Shown: positions 1-8,427 of the stretch, piece after piece
How the letters are laid out: the number at the start of each line of letters is the position of its first letter
How positions within the stretch are numbered: position 1 is the stretch's first letter
Assembly: GCA_014656015.1 (NCBI GenBank)
Contig: BNBP01000018.1
Coordinates: 41,566-105,565, forward strand
DNA: 64,000 nt
DNA from: Streptomyces griseoaurantiacus
Lineage (GTDB): Bacteria; Actinomycetota; Actinomycetes; Streptomycetales; Streptomycetaceae
Direction of reading: 5' to 3'
Made by a program: the position numbers and the translations under genes
Notes under the pieces: model-generated
Told to the model about the DNA's origin: nothing
Databases searched by the model: none
Seen by the model: the letters and a program-made list of their open reading frames with translations, nothing else

Positions 1-2
1 CC

Positions 3-146
3 GGGCTCGCCTTCGACACGGCGTGCGCGCCGATGCTGCTCGGCCGGGTGCTGCTGGAGGCGATGTGCGACGGGCTGCCGGAGGCCCAGGCACGCCTGGA
101 GGAGTTCGACGTACGGGCCGCCCGGCGGGGTCTGTTCGTCGAGTAG
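3..146 (+). CDS. C-terminal end of an unidentified protein (truncated by window edge)
   Basis: An open frame enters from the left edge and runs 47 codons to a TAG at 144-146, ending in RRGLFVE. Codon use (G/C in nearly every third position) fits a real Streptomyces gene and no in-frame start is needed inside the window. I do not recognise the family from this tail: it is an amphipathic, Leu/Ala/Glu-rich helix region. The next gene on the same strand starts 118 bases later with its own ribosome site, so they need not be co-transcribed. Confidence 0.55.
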   Translation, partial: GLAFDTACAPMLLGRVLLEAMCDGLPEAQARLEEFDVRAARRGLFVE

Positions 147-264
147 CGCGGCGGCGCGGCATTTTCAGATCGTTCTCACGTTGCCGCACTACTCTGCGAG
201 GCCGACGATTCCCCGCGTCGCGGGAGGGTTCGTGGACGGTTCGCAGACGGGACGGGAGGACACA

Positions 265-930
265 GTGGCGCGCGCAGGGCGGACACGACGGGAGAACCGG
301 GACGGCAGGAAGGTCCGGGAGGGCGACGCGGGCCGGGAGAACCGAAGCGGGCGTGGAGGGCATGGGCTGGCCCGGGTGGCCGTCCTCGTGCGGGCCGGAG
401 CCGCGCCGATGTGGTGGCTCGGGGTGTGCGCGGCCGGCATCGGCGTGCTCGTGCCGGGACTGACCGGGCGCCGGATCGGCGTACTGGCCGGGGCCGCGCT
501 GTATCTCCTGAGCCTCGCCGCGGTCGCCGTGCGCGGCCGCAAGCGGTACCGCTCCCTGGCCGGCGCCGCCGCCCGGGCCGGCAAGTACGACGTGCTCCAG
601 GACCGTGCGGTCACCGTGCGCAACTGGCGTCGCGGGCACCGCTGGTGGCTGCTGCTCGGCTTCCTCCTCGCGCTCGGCGCGTCCTTCGCCGTGCCCGCCG
701 CCGGCGGCATGCTGCTCGCCGGACTCGGTACCGGGCTGCGGCTGAGGGCGGCCTGGCTCGGCCGTCTGGAACGCGAGGGCGAGGGGCTGCTGTGGGTGCG
801 CGTCGACTGGCTCGGGCGGGGCGCGGGCGCACCGGCCGGACGGACCGTCAAGGGCTACCGCCGCACCGGGATCGCGGCGGGCGACGCCGCCCCCGGCGGG
901 GCGCGCCGCCGCACCGCCGCGCTGGTCTGA
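265..930 (+). CDS. Small integral membrane protein of unknown function
   Basis: Encodes about 221 residues. The GTG at 265 is chosen because a strong ribosome site (GGGAGGA, 254-260) sits just upstream. An ATG-like extension to 181 lacks one. The first 45 residues are very rich in Arg, Gly and charged residues and probably cytoplasmic. Three hydrophobic segments follow, roughly residues 49-65, 70-87 and 128-155, separated by a basic loop (RGRKRYRSLAG). The C-terminus is again basic. No catalytic motif is visible and I cannot name the family. It converges on the Roadblock cluster across a hairpin at 940-969. Confidence 0.7.
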   Translation: MARAGRTRRENRDGRKVREGDAGRENRSGRGGHGLARVAVLVRAGAAPMWWLGVCAAGIGVLVPGLTGRRIGVLAGAALYLLSLAAVAVRGRKRYRSLAGAAARAGKYDVLQDRAVTVRNWRRGHRWWLLLGFLLALGASFAVPAAGGMLLAGLGTGLRLRAAWLGRLEREGEGLLWVRVDWLGRGAGAPAGRTVKGYRRTGIAAGDAAPGGARRRTAALV

Positions 931-939
931 CGCAGTGCG

Positions 940-969
940 CCGGGCGCCCCGGGGGGCCGGGGCGCCCGG
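940..969. terminator. Hairpin between convergent genes
   Basis: An exact 11-bp stem (CCGGGCGCCCC at 940-950 pairing with 959-969) with an 8-base loop lies between the stop of the small membrane protein and the stop of the Roadblock gene on the other strand. No U-tract follows, as is common in Streptomyces. It could serve both directions. Confidence 0.6.
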
Positions 970-976
970 TGGCGGC

Positions 977-1351
977 TCAGACCTCCAGGGTCTCCTCGAT
1001 CCGCTTGAGCTGGTGCCGGGCCATCGCCAGGTTGGAGCGCTTGGAGTCGAGGACCAGGTAGAGGAAGAGCCCGTTGCCCCCGCGCCCGCTCATCAGCCGG
1101 ATCAGGTGGTACTGGTCGGACAGGGTGATCAGGATGTCCTCGATCTCGCCCTTGAGGCCGAGGTGCTCCATGGTGCGCAGCTTGGCCCGCACGACGTCGG
1201 TGTTGCCGGCGGCGGCCACGGTGAGGTCGAAGGACTTGCTGCCGCCGATCGTGCCGAGAGCCATGCCGCTGGTGTAGTCGACGAGTGCCGCCCCGGTGGA
1301 GCCCTCGATCGAGGCCAGGATTTCCTTCAGCGCGGTTTCGGTGTTCGCCAT
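977..1351 (-). CDS. Roadblock/LC7 domain protein (copy 1)
   Basis: A 124-residue protein that is a single Roadblock/LC7 (MglB-like) domain. Family members are dimeric regulators of small Ras-like GTPases or scaffolds for membrane complexes. The hallmark segments are visible: VDYTSGMALG near residues 24-33, a central helix, then EDILITLSDQYHLIR and the closing helix SNLAMARHQLKRIEE. It clearly resembles the gene at 3192-3629 in all these blocks, so the two are paralogues. It is separated from the next upstream gene by a 213-base gap holding 17-bp tandem repeats, so it may be expressed separately. A ribosome site (GAAAGGGAA on the minus strand) precedes the ATG. No GTPase gene is present in the window. 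Confidence 0.85.
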   Translation of the reverse strand: MANTETALKEILASIEGSTGAALVDYTSGMALGTIGGSKSFDLTVAAAGNTDVVRAKLRTMEHLGLKGEIEDILITLSDQYHLIRLMSGRGGNGLFLYLVLDSKRSNLAMARHQLKRIEETLEV

Positions 1352-1388
1352 GACGGGGTGTTCCCTTTCGGTGATGGTGTCGTTGCGT

Positions 1389-1474
1389 GTGATGCGAGTG
1401 GCTTGTGTGGTGTCGAGTCGCTGGTGGTGTCGAGTCGGTGGTGGTGTCGGGACGCTTGTGGTGTCGGGTGGCTC
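1389..1474. repeat. 17-bp tandem repeats in the leader of Roadblock copy 1
   Basis: Four in-register 17-bp units occupy 1407-1423, 1424-1440, 1441-1457 and 1458-1474. The first reads GTGGTGTCGAGTCGCTG and the others differ at one to five positions. A degenerate copy precedes them (from about 1389) and decayed GTG-rich sequence continues to about 1510. The tract is GT-rich on the plus strand, unlike the surrounding GC-balanced DNA, and lies upstream of the minus-strand Roadblock gene that starts at 1351. The rest of the 1352-1564 gap shows nothing else recognisable. Confidence 0.7.
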
Positions 1475-1564
1475 GTGTGGTTTTGGGTGACTTGTGTGAG
1501 GCGAGTGGTCGGGTGGTCCGGACGGCCCGGGCGGCCCGGGCGGAGGTGGTGTCCGGGTCTCGGG

Positions 1565-2104
1565 TCAGTTCTCCGTGGTGCGCGCGTTCGCCGCGGGGCG
1601 TGGCGCGTCCGCCGGGGTGCGGGGCGTGCGGGCGCGGGCGGCGGTGGACTTGCCGGGGGTCCGGACGGGGGGCTTGGCGGGAAGGGCTTCCGGCGGCTCG
1701 GCCGGGGGCGGCGGCACCGTCTCGGCGCGGACCGCGGCGGCGTCGACCAGCTCGCCGATGCGGGTACTCGCCCTACGGCCCTCCAGGTGCAGCCGGCCGA
1801 CGTTGACCCGGTCCTGGGCGAGCAGCGTCACCACGGCGGAGCGCCCCGCCGCGTAGGTGGCGACGTAGCCGTACACCCCGCGCACCAGCAGCTCGCGGAA
1901 GTCGCCCTGCGCGGTGGCGTCCGTCATGCGCACGGCGACGCCGAGCGAGGCCGCCGTCAGCGCGGCCACCCCCTCGGGTTCGACGCCCGGGGTGTCGTGG
2001 GCGAGCACCAGCCCGTCGACGCTCGCCGCGAGCGCGCCGGTCACCTGGGGCACGCGGGCCCTCAAGCGGCGCAGTTCGTCGAGGACCTCGGCCTCGGCGG
2101 CCAT
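1565..2104 (-). CDS. Roadblock/LC7 domain protein with basic Pro-rich tail (copy 2)
   Basis: A 179-residue protein with an N-terminal Roadblock domain (about residues 1-120, including GALAASVDGLVLAHDTPG and FRELLVRGVYGYVATY) and a Pro/Ala/Arg-rich tail of about 50 residues that looks disordered. The ATG at 2104 has a strong ribosome site (AGAGGAGA, 6-7 bases upstream on the minus strand) and is preferred. A GTG at 2146 would overlap the preceding stop codon in the GTGA arrangement and is the alternative start. Its position directly behind the PATAN gene indicates translational coupling or one operon. It is more diverged from copies 1 and 3 than they are from each other. Confidence 0.8.
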   Translation of the reverse strand: MAAEAEVLDELRRLRARVPQVTGALAASVDGLVLAHDTPGVEPEGVAALTAASLGVAVRMTDATAQGDFRELLVRGVYGYVATYAAGRSAVVTLLAQDRVNVGRLHLEGRRASTRIGELVDAAAVRAETVPPPPAEPPEALPAKPPVRTPGKSTAARARTPRTPADAPRPAANARTTEN

Positions 2105-2142
2105 GAGCAGTCTCCTCTCGGCACGCTGGCGGAGCGCGCGGA

Positions 2143-3195
2143 TCACAGTGCCTCCAGGGCGGCGCGCAGCCGGCGCAGCAGGGTGATGTGCGGGTCGGCC
2201 TCGGCCGGATCCCGCGGCGGCTCCCCGGCATGCGCCGGGGACCACTCGCGGGGAGCGGAAGGGGGCGGGGCGGGAGGGGCGTCGGGGGCGGCGGGGGCGG
2301 TGCCGCCGAAGTCACCGGGTCCGCCCGGACCGCCCAGCCCACCTGGGCCACCGAGGCGACCGGGGTCACTGAGGCTGCCGGGGTGATCGGGGTCACTGAG
2401 GCCGCCGGGGTGATCGGGGAGCGGGGGTGGCGCGGGGTGAGCCGGCGGCAGGACCGGCGGCGGGGGGACGTCCGGGGCGAGCAGGCCGGCGGCGGCCAGC
2501 CGGTGCACGTCGACCAGGGTGTGGAAGGCGGGCCTGCCCAGCGCGCGGGAGATGTCCGAGGCCGTGCGCCGGCCGTCGACCAGGTGCAGCACCGCGGCCT
2601 GCCGGGGCGGGACCGAGGGGCCGGCCGGCCGCGAGGTCCGTGCCAGCGGGGCCTCGTCCGCCGCCGGGTCGGGCCAGATGCGGTGCAGCAGCGCCCGGCG
2701 GCGCAGCGTCTCGCGCTCCACGGCCGCCACGGACACCGGGTGCACGGGGCCGAGCCAGTGCGCGGCCCCGTAGCGGAAGCGGGCCGGGGCGCTGCTCGGT
2801 TCGAGGACGAAGTACGCGGCGTCGTACAGCGCCCCGAGGTGGCACAGTTCCAGCGCGCCCGTGGTCAGCCGTCCCCGGTCCACCAGGTACCGGCCCACCC
2901 GTCCGCGCTCCCCGGCCTGGGCGAACGCCTCGTGCCAGCCCTCCGCGTCGAGCACGCCGTGCGCGCCGAGCAGGAGGTCGAGGCCGGGGGTGTCGGGGCT
3001 CTCGGCGTGCACCACCTGGCCGTCGGCCAGATAGAGCGCGCCGCGCTCCCGGATGAGTACGCCCGTGGCCCGCTCGGCGGCGAGCCGGACCAGCATCGGG
3101 GAGAGGGCGCCGGCGGGTATGCGGGTGCGGTCCCGCACCGGCAGGGCGGGCGGCGGCGGCGTCGGCGGCGTCGGCGGGGTGGTGACCATCGTCAT
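2143..3195 (-). CDS. PATAN (DUF4388)-like protein with C-terminal Pro/Gly-rich tail
   Basis: About 350 residues. Residues 25-150 match the pattern of PATAN/DUF4388 domains: a GALSPMLVRLAAERATGVL start, then the strand-turn ALYLADGQVVHAESPD, followed by helices. A second block (residues 180-250, VLHLVDGRRTASDISRALG) looks like a small winged-helix fold. The last 100 residues are a low-complexity tail of Pro, Gly and Asp with short SDPDHPG-type repeats. PATAN domains are known from two-component and gliding-motility regulators, usually beside GTPase or Roadblock proteins, which fits here. The ATG overlaps the stop of the preceding gene by ATGA. A second ATG two codons in is possible. The exact biochemical role is unknown. 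Confidence 0.72.
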   Translation of the reverse strand: MTMVTTPPTPPTPPPPALPVRDRTRIPAGALSPMLVRLAAERATGVLIRERGALYLADGQVVHAESPDTPGLDLLLGAHGVLDAEGWHEAFAQAGERGRVGRYLVDRGRLTTGALELCHLGALYDAAYFVLEPSSAPARFRYGAAHWLGPVHPVSVAAVERETLRRRALLHRIWPDPAADEAPLARTSRPAGPSVPPRQAAVLHLVDGRRTASDISRALGRPAFHTLVDVHRLAAAGLLAPDVPPPPVLPPAHPAPPPLPDHPGGLSDPDHPGSLSDPGRLGGPGGLGGPGGPGDFGGTAPAAPDAPPAPPPSAPREWSPAHAGEPPRDPAEADPHITLLRRLRAALEAL

Positions 3196-3629
3196 CCCAG
3201 CACCAGCCGGCCCGCCATCTCACCGAGGCGAATTCGTGCCAGCGCGAGGTTGCCCTCGGCGCGGGACAGCCACAGATGCAGGAAGACGCTGCTGTCGAAG
3301 GTCGTCGGGACGAAGCGCAGCAGGTGGTAGCTGTCGCTGTTGCTCAGGATCAGGTCCTCGACGGGAATGTCGGGGCCCGACCAGTCGGAGCCGTCCTCCG
3401 GGGCGAAGCAGCGGTGCTCGGCGGCGAGCCGGGCGAGTTCGGCGGCCTCCGCGGCGGTCGTCTCGGGGTCGCCGCCGGGGGATTCCCCGACGACACCCAA
3501 CGTCAGACCGCTGGTCCAGTCGACCACCGCGGCACCTCTCGCGCCGGGCAGCCGCATGGCTTCCAGCAGGCACTCGTCGATTCCGGGCACCCTGGCTCCC
3601 CTCCCGCCTCGGGTTCGGATGAGTGACAT
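3192..3629 (-). CDS. Roadblock/LC7 domain protein (copy 3, first gene of the set)
   Basis: A 145-residue Roadblock protein. It shares with copy 1 the blocks AAVVDWTSGLTLGVVG, VEDLILSNSDSYHLLRF and GNLALARIRLGEMAGRL, and has an insert between them. It is the promoter-proximal gene of a minus-strand set (copy 3, PATAN, copy 2, then copy 1 after a gap). The ATG at 3629 lies only a few bases after a possible minus-10 element (TAGCGT), so the message might be leaderless. No good ribosome site is visible. As in the other copies, a role as GTPase regulator or dimeric scaffold is inferred from the family. Confidence 0.8.
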   Translation of the reverse strand: MSLIRTRGGRGARVPGIDECLLEAMRLPGARGAAVVDWTSGLTLGVVGESPGGDPETTAAEAAELARLAAEHRCFAPEDGSDWSGPDIPVEDLILSNSDSYHLLRFVPTTFDSSVFLHLWLSRAEGNLALARIRLGEMAGRLVLG

Positions 3630-3748
3630 GGACGCTACGCAACGTGTGCGCGAGGGGTGAGTGTTCCGGCATTTTCCGGTGGAACATGCGCGGCGGTGAC
3701 TAAGGTGGGTCGGCTGTGCACCGTGAGTGGCCGGGACCGGCCTGGGAA

Positions 3749-5332
3749 CTACAGCTGCGTCAGCGCCGAGGCGTGGGCGCCGCCCGACTCCGCGACGATC
3801 TCCCGGACCGTCTGCGGCTCCCGGACCGTCGCGAACCGCACCCCGTCCGCCCCGTCCTCGGCGACGTACCCGTACACCCCCACCCTGGGCAGCGAGTTGT
3901 AGGCGTAGTGGTGGGCGAAGGAGTAGGCGCCGGTGTCCGGCGCCGCCACCACGTCGCCCGGCGCCAGCTCCGGCAGCGGCCGCCCCTCGGCCAGCAGGTC
4001 GCCCGCGAAGCAGGCCGGTCCCGCCACGTCCTGCACCACCGGCGGACCCTCCTTCGGGCGCCCTTCGGCGTCGTACGCCGCGATCCGCAGCGGCCAGGCG
4101 TGCGGCGCGTACACCGTCCGGGTCGCGACCTGCACGCCCGCGTGGGTGACCGCCACCGCGCGGCCGCCCGCCGCCTTGGTGTACTCCACGCGTGCCACCA
4201 GCGTCCCGTGCTTGGCCAGCAGCGAGCGCCCGAACTCGGTGACCAGCCCGTACCGCCCGTCCATCAGTCCCGGCACGGCCTCGGCGAGCAGCCGGGCGTA
4301 CCGCGCGTACGTCGGCGCCGACGCGTCCGAGCCGAAGCCGACCGGCAGTCCGCCGCCGATGTCGAGCGTGTCGACCTGCCGCCGGCCCGCCCTCCGGTTG
4401 ATCTCCTCGGCCAGCGCGTACACCTCACCCAGGCCCCGCACCATCAGCGCCGGCGGGATGCCCTGCGAACCCACGTGCGCGTGCAGCCGGGTCAGCCACG
4501 GCCGCTCGGCGTACGCGCGCAGCAGCCACTCCCGTGCCCCCGCGTCCCGCAGCGCCACCCCGAACTTCGAGGTCGTGGTCGCGGTCGACAGCGCACCGAT
4601 GGAACCGCCCCCGACCTGCGGATTGACCCGGACGCCGAGAGGGGAGCGGGTGGGCGCGGAGCGGACCAGCGCGTCGATCCTGGCCAGCTCCTGCGGATTG
4701 TCGGCGTTGACGGCGATGCCCATCGCCAGCGCCTCGCGCAGCTCCGCCGGGGTCTTCGCGGGCGAGTCCAGCACCGTCCGTTCCGGCGGCACCCCGGCCG
4801 CGCGCGCCAGGGCCAGCTCGCCGGCACTCGCCACCTCCGCCCCGATCCCGGCCGCCCGCAGCAGCCGTACCACCGGCACCAGGGGGCTCGCCTTCACCGC
4901 GAAGGCGTGCAGCACGGGAGTGCCGGGCGGGAGGACCGCCTCGAACGCCGCCCGCAGCTCGGCCGCCGCGTTTCGGATGCCGGTCACGTCGAGCAGTCCG
5001 GCCACGGGCGTGCCGGGCCCGAGCAGCCCCTGCGCGACGGCGGCCCGCACCGCCCGGTCCCGCCGCGCCACCCGCTCCCGGTCGGCCGGGGCCAGGGGGC
5101 CGGCCGCCACCGCACCCCACGCGTCCCCCGCCACGGCCGCGAGGTCCACGCCCGCTCCTGTGTTCCCACCCGTGCCTGCTCCTGTGCCTGCGCCTGTGCC
5201 CGTGCCTGCGCCCGTGCCCGTGCCCGTGCCCGTGCCTGCGTCTGTGTCCGTGGCTGCCTCCGTGTCTGTGCCTCTGGCCGTGTCCGTACCTGTGTCGTCG
5301 TCCGTACCCGTGTCGTCCATACAGGCGGCCAC
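3749..5332 (-). CDS. Fold-type III PLP-dependent decarboxylase (diaminopimelate/arginine decarboxylase superfamily)
   Basis: About 527 residues. The alanine-racemase-like barrel carries the Lys that would bind PLP in HAFAVKASPLVPVV, the phosphate-binding DIGGGLPVG and the substrate loop HAHVGSQG. The C-terminal beta domain has the Cys/Asp pair in GPACFAGD and the closing GAYSFAHHYAYNSLPRV. This is the LysA/SpeA-type superfamily, but it is not next to lysine genes. It lies divergent from hutU, so a substrate linked to amino-acid catabolism is possible. The first 60 residues are an odd Thr/Gly/Asp/Ala dipeptide tract coded by CCCGTG-type hexamers (about 5157-5320). The true start is unclear: GTG 5332, ATG 5320 or a codon after the repeats. 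Neither upstream codon has a good ribosome site. Confidence 0.8.
   Translation of the reverse strand: MAACMDDTGTDDDTGTDTARGTDTEAATDTDAGTGTGTGTGAGTGTGAGTGAGTGGNTGAGVDLAAVAGDAWGAVAAGPLAPADRERVARRDRAVRAAVAQGLLGPGTPVAGLLDVTGIRNAAAELRAAFEAVLPPGTPVLHAFAVKASPLVPVVRLLRAAGIGAEVASAGELALARAAGVPPERTVLDSPAKTPAELREALAMGIAVNADNPQELARIDALVRSAPTRSPLGVRVNPQVGGGSIGALSTATTTSKFGVALRDAGAREWLLRAYAERPWLTRLHAHVGSQGIPPALMVRGLGEVYALAEEINRRAGRRQVDTLDIGGGLPVGFGSDASAPTYARYARLLAEAVPGLMDGRYGLVTEFGRSLLAKHGTLVARVEYTKAAGGRAVAVTHAGVQVATRTVYAPHAWPLRIAAYDAEGRPKEGPPVVQDVAGPACFAGDLLAEGRPLPELAPGDVVAAPDTGAYSFAHHYAYNSLPRVGVYGYVAEDGADGVRFATVREPQTVREIVAESGGAHASALTQL
5157..5320. repeat. Hexanucleotide low-complexity tract at the 5' end of the decarboxylase gene
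   Basis: On the plus strand this stretch is a run of CC(C/T)GTG and CCTGCG hexamers, with the same reading phase as the minus-strand gene, where they code for alternating Thr, Gly, Ala and Asp residues. Such hexamer runs can change copy number without shifting the frame. Confidence 0.65.
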
Positions 5333-5414
5333 GCGTCCGTGTCGCAGCCCGGTTCCCGGCCGGGTACCCGGAAGGCCCGGCGTGTCCCGGGCGGACCGGA
5401 GCGAGGAGACCGTA

Positions 5415-5443
5415 TTGACTAGCCCTATTCAGCACGCAACGAT
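5415..5443 (+). promoter_or_regulatory. Possible promoter of the hut operon
   Basis: TTGACT at 5415-5420 is followed after 17 bases by AACGAT, a weak minus-10. It lies in the most AT-rich part of the divergent region between the decarboxylase and hutU, 52 bases before the hutU start. The minus-35 match is good and the minus-10 poor, so this is tentative. Confidence 0.3.
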
Positions 5444-5494
5444 GTGAATATCCGCAGCACAGGCCCAGCCACACCCCAGGCCCGGGAGGCACCC

Positions 5495-7213
5495 ATGTCA
5501 GGACCCCGTCCAGTCCGAGCCCCGCGCGGCACGGAGTTGAGTGCCCTCGGGTGGCAGCAGGAGGCCGCCCTGCGGATGCTGCAGAACAACCTCGACCCCG
5601 AGGTGGCGGAGCACCCCGACAAGCTCGTCGTCTACGGCGGCACGGGCAAGGCGGCCCGCGACTGGCGCTCCTTCGACGCCATGGTCCGCACCCTGCGCAC
5701 CCTCAAGCAGGACGAGACGATGCTCGTGCAGTCGGGCCGCCCGGTCGGCGTCATGCAGACCCACGAGTGGGCGCCGCGCGTCCTCCTCGCCAACTCCAAC
5801 CTCGTCGGCGACTGGGCCAACTGGGAGGAGTTCCGCCGCCTGGAGGCCCTCGGCCTGACCATGTACGGGCAGATGACCGCCGGCTCCTGGATCTACATCG
5901 GCACCCAGGGCATCCTCCAGGGCACCTACGAGACCTTCGCGGCCGTCGCCGCCAAGCGCTTCGGCGGCACCCTCGCCGGGACGATCACGCTGACCGCCGG
6001 GCTCGGCGGCATGGGCGGCGCCCAGCCGCTCGCCGTGACCATGAACGACGGCGTCGTGCTCTGCGTCGACTGCGACCCGCGGGCCATCGACCGCCGCATC
6101 GAGCACCGCTACCTCGACGTGCGGGCCGACAGCCTCGAACACGCCCTCCGCCTGGCCACCGAGGCCCGCGACGCCCGCCGCCCGCTGTCCATCGGCGTCC
6201 TCGGCAACGCCGCCGAGGTTGTCCCCCGGCTCCTCGCGATGGGCGCCCCCATCGACATCGTCACCGACCAGACCTCCGCCCACGACCCGCTGGCCTACCT
6301 GCCCACCGGGATCGCCTTCGAGGACATGGCGGGCGCCGCCGCCAAGGACCCGGCCGGCTTCACCACCCGGGCCCGCGAGTCCATGGCCCGGCACGTCGAG
6401 GCCATGGTCGGCTTCCAGGACGCCGGCGCCGAGGTCTTCGACTACGGCAACTCGATCCGCGGCGAGGCACGACTCGCCGGATACGAGCGGGCCTTCGCCT
6501 TCCCCGGTTTCGTCCCCGCCTACATCCGCCCCCTGTTCTGCGAGGGCAAGGGCCCCTTCCGCTGGGCCGCCCTGTCCGGCGACCCCGCCGACATCGCGAG
6601 GACCGACCGGGCGATCCTCGACCTCTTCCCGGAGAACGAGTCGCTGGCCCGCTGGATCAAGATGGCCGGCGAGCGCGTCCACTTCCAGGGTCTGCCCGCC
6701 CGCATCTGCTGGCTCGGCTACGGCGAGCGGGACAAGGCGGGCGAGCGGTTCAACGACATGGTCGCGAGCGGCGAGCTGAGCGCCCCCGTCGTCATCGGCC
6801 GCGACCACCTCGACTGCGGCTCCGTCGCCTCCCCCTACCGCGAGACCGAGGCGATGCGCGACGGCTCCGACGCCATCGCCGACTGGCCCCTGCTCAACGC
6901 CATGGTCAACGTGGCCTCCGGCGCCTCCTGGGTCTCCCTCCACCACGGCGGCGGCGTCGGCATGGGCCGTTCGATCCACGCCGGGCAGGTCACCGTCGCC
7001 GACGGCACCCCGCTGGCCGGCGAGAAGATCCGCCGCGTCCTCACCAACGACCCCGGCATGGGCGTCATCCGGCACGTGGACGCCGGATACGACATCGCCG
7101 AGGACGTCGCCGAGGAGCGGGGCGTACGGGTCCCGATGCGCGAGGGCGAGGAGACGCCCGGGGGCGCCGGGGCGGGCGAGGGCGACGTGGCCTCCGAGGG
7201 TGGCGCCGCGTGA
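5495..7213 (+). CDS. hutU: Urocanate hydratase
   Basis: Converts urocanate to 4-imidazolone-5-propionate, the second step of histidine breakdown, using tightly bound NAD in the cytosol. The 572-residue length fits the family. Visible signatures are the N-terminal [11 protein letters not shown], the glycine-rich NAD site [26 protein letters not shown], and [16 protein letters not shown] with the conserved Cys, followed by [17 protein letters not shown]. The ATG at 5495 is preferred over one at 5444 because GGGAGG lies 5-6 bases before it. It is first in an operon with an M20 hydrolase, hutF and hutI. The next gene overlaps by 4 bases. No histidine ammonia-lyase (hutH) gene is in the window. 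Confidence 0.96.
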   Translation: MSGPRPVRAPRGTELSALGWQQEAALRMLQNNLDPEVAEHPDKLVVYGGTGKAARDWRSFDAMVRTLRTLKQDETMLVQSGRPVGVMQTHEWAPRVLLANSNLVGDWANWEEFRRLEALGLTMYGQMTAGSWIYIGTQGILQGTYETFAAVAAKRFGGTLAGTITLTAGLGGMGGAQPLAVTMNDGVVLCVDCDPRAIDRRIEHRYLDVRADSLEHALRLATEARDARRPLSIGVLGNAAEVVPRLLAMGAPIDIVTDQTSAHDPLAYLPTGIAFEDMAGAAAKDPAGFTTRARESMARHVEAMVGFQDAGAEVFDYGNSIRGEARLAGYERAFAFPGFVPAYIRPLFCEGKGPFRWAALSGDPADIARTDRAILDLFPENESLARWIKMAGERVHFQGLPARICWLGYGERDKAGERFNDMVASGELSAPVVIGRDHLDCGSVASPYRETEAMRDGSDAIADWPLLNAMVNVASGASWVSLHHGGGVGMGRSIHAGQVTVADGTPLAGEKIRRVLTNDPGMGVIRHVDAGYDIAEDVAEERGVRVPMREGEETPGGAGAGEGDVASEGGAA

Positions 7214-8427
7214 GCTTCCACAGCATGTGGACGGAGTTGCTGCCCCTCGGCCGCGACTCCGCCTCCGGCGGCTACCGCCGCTACGCCTGGACCCCCGCCG
7301 ACACCGACTGCCGCGCCTGGTTCCGCGCACAGGCACTCGCCCGCGGCCTCACCCACGAGACCGACCGCAACGGCAACCAGTGGGCCTGGCTCGGCGACCC
7401 CGCCGCCGGGAACGCCCTCGTCACCGGCTCCCACCTCGACTCCGTGCCCGACGGCGGCGCCTTCGACGGCCCCCTCGGCGTCGTCTCCGCCTTCGCCGCC
7501 CTCGACGAACTCCGGTCCCGCGGGGTGCCGTTCACCCGACCCTTCGGCATCGTCAACTTCGGCGACGAGGAGGGCGCCCGCTTCGGTCTCGCCTGCGTCG
7601 GCTCCCGGCTCGCGACCGGCGCCCTCACCGTCGAGGCCGCCCATCGCCTCACCGACGCCCAGGGCATCACGCTGCCCCGGGCCATGGAGGCCGCCGGGCA
7701 CGACCCGGACGCCCTCGGCCCCGACCCCGAACGGCTCGGCCGCATCGGCGCCTTCGTGGAACTCCACGTGGAGCAGGGCCGCGCCCTCGACCTCACCGGG
7801 GACGCCGTCGGCGTGGCGAGCGCCATCTGGCCGCACGGCCGCTGGCGCTACGACTTCCGCGGCGAGGCCAACCACGCCGGCACCACCCGCCTCGCCGACC
7901 GCCGCGACCCCATGCCGGCCTACGCCGAGACGGTCCTCGCCGCCCGCCGCGAGGCCCAGCGGGCCGGCGCCGTCGCCACCTTCGGGAAGGTCGCCGTCGA
8001 ACCCAACGGGGTCAACGCCATCCCCTCCCTGGTCCGCGGCTGGCTCGACTCCCGCGCCGCCGACCAGCCCACCCTGGACACCGTCACCGGCGCCCTGGAG
8101 AAGGCCGCCCGGGAGTACGCCGACGCCCACGGCGTCGAACTGGACGTCGTCCGCGAGTCGTTCACCCCCGTCGTCGAGTTCGACCACGGCCTGCGCGACG
8201 CGCTCGCCCGCATCCTCGGCAGCGGGACCGACCTCACCGTGCCCGTCCTCGGCACCGGAGCGGGACACGACGCCGGCATCCTCTCCGCCGCCGTCCCGAC
8301 CGCCATGCTGTTCGTGCGCAATCCCACCGGTGTCTCGCACTCCCCGGCCGAGTACGCCACCGAGGACGACTGCACGGCCGGCGTGACCGCGCTCGCCGAC
8401 GTACTGGAAGGGCTGATCCGCACGTGA
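7210..8427 (+). CDS. M20-family amidohydrolase (annotated type: allantoate amidohydrolase/N-carbamoylase); probable hut enzyme
   Basis: 405 residues, beginning at a GTG that overlaps the hutU stop (GTGA). The metal-ligand set of the M20/AllC hydrolases is intact: [16 protein letters not shown] (His and Asp), [10 protein letters not shown] (Glu pair), FVELHVEQG (His), the dimerisation-domain motif ANHAGTT, and the late GAGHDAGIL and SHSPAEYA. Family members hydrolyse N-carbamoyl, formyl-like or ureido amides with two metal ions. Sandwiched between hutU and hutF, it probably acts in histidine breakdown. Because HutF yields N-formyl-L-glutamate and no hutG is present here, it may be the deformylase. 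That is inference; a true allantoate role cannot be excluded from sequence. Confidence 0.88.
   Translation: MSFHSMWTELLPLGRDSASGGYRRYAWTPADTDCRAWFRAQALARGLTHETDRNGNQWAWLGDPAAGNALVTGSHLDSVPDGGAFDGPLGVVSAFAALDELRSRGVPFTRPFGIVNFGDEEGARFGLACVGSRLATGALTVEAAHRLTDAQGITLPRAMEAAGHDPDALGPDPERLGRIGAFVELHVEQGRALDLTGDAVGVASAIWPHGRWRYDFRGEANHAGTTRLADRRDPMPAYAETVLAARREAQRAGAVATFGKVAVEPNGVNAIPSLVRGWLDSRAADQPTLDTVTGALEKAAREYADAHGVELDVVRESFTPVVEFDHGLRDALARILGSGTDLTVPVLGTGAGHDAGILSAAVPTAMLFVRNPTGVSHSPAEYATEDDCTAGVTALADVLEGLIRT

Noticed and set aside
5498..7336. 612-codon open frame opposite hutU
   Set aside because: Shadow of the hutU coding strand, with low-complexity Gly/Val/Asp composition.
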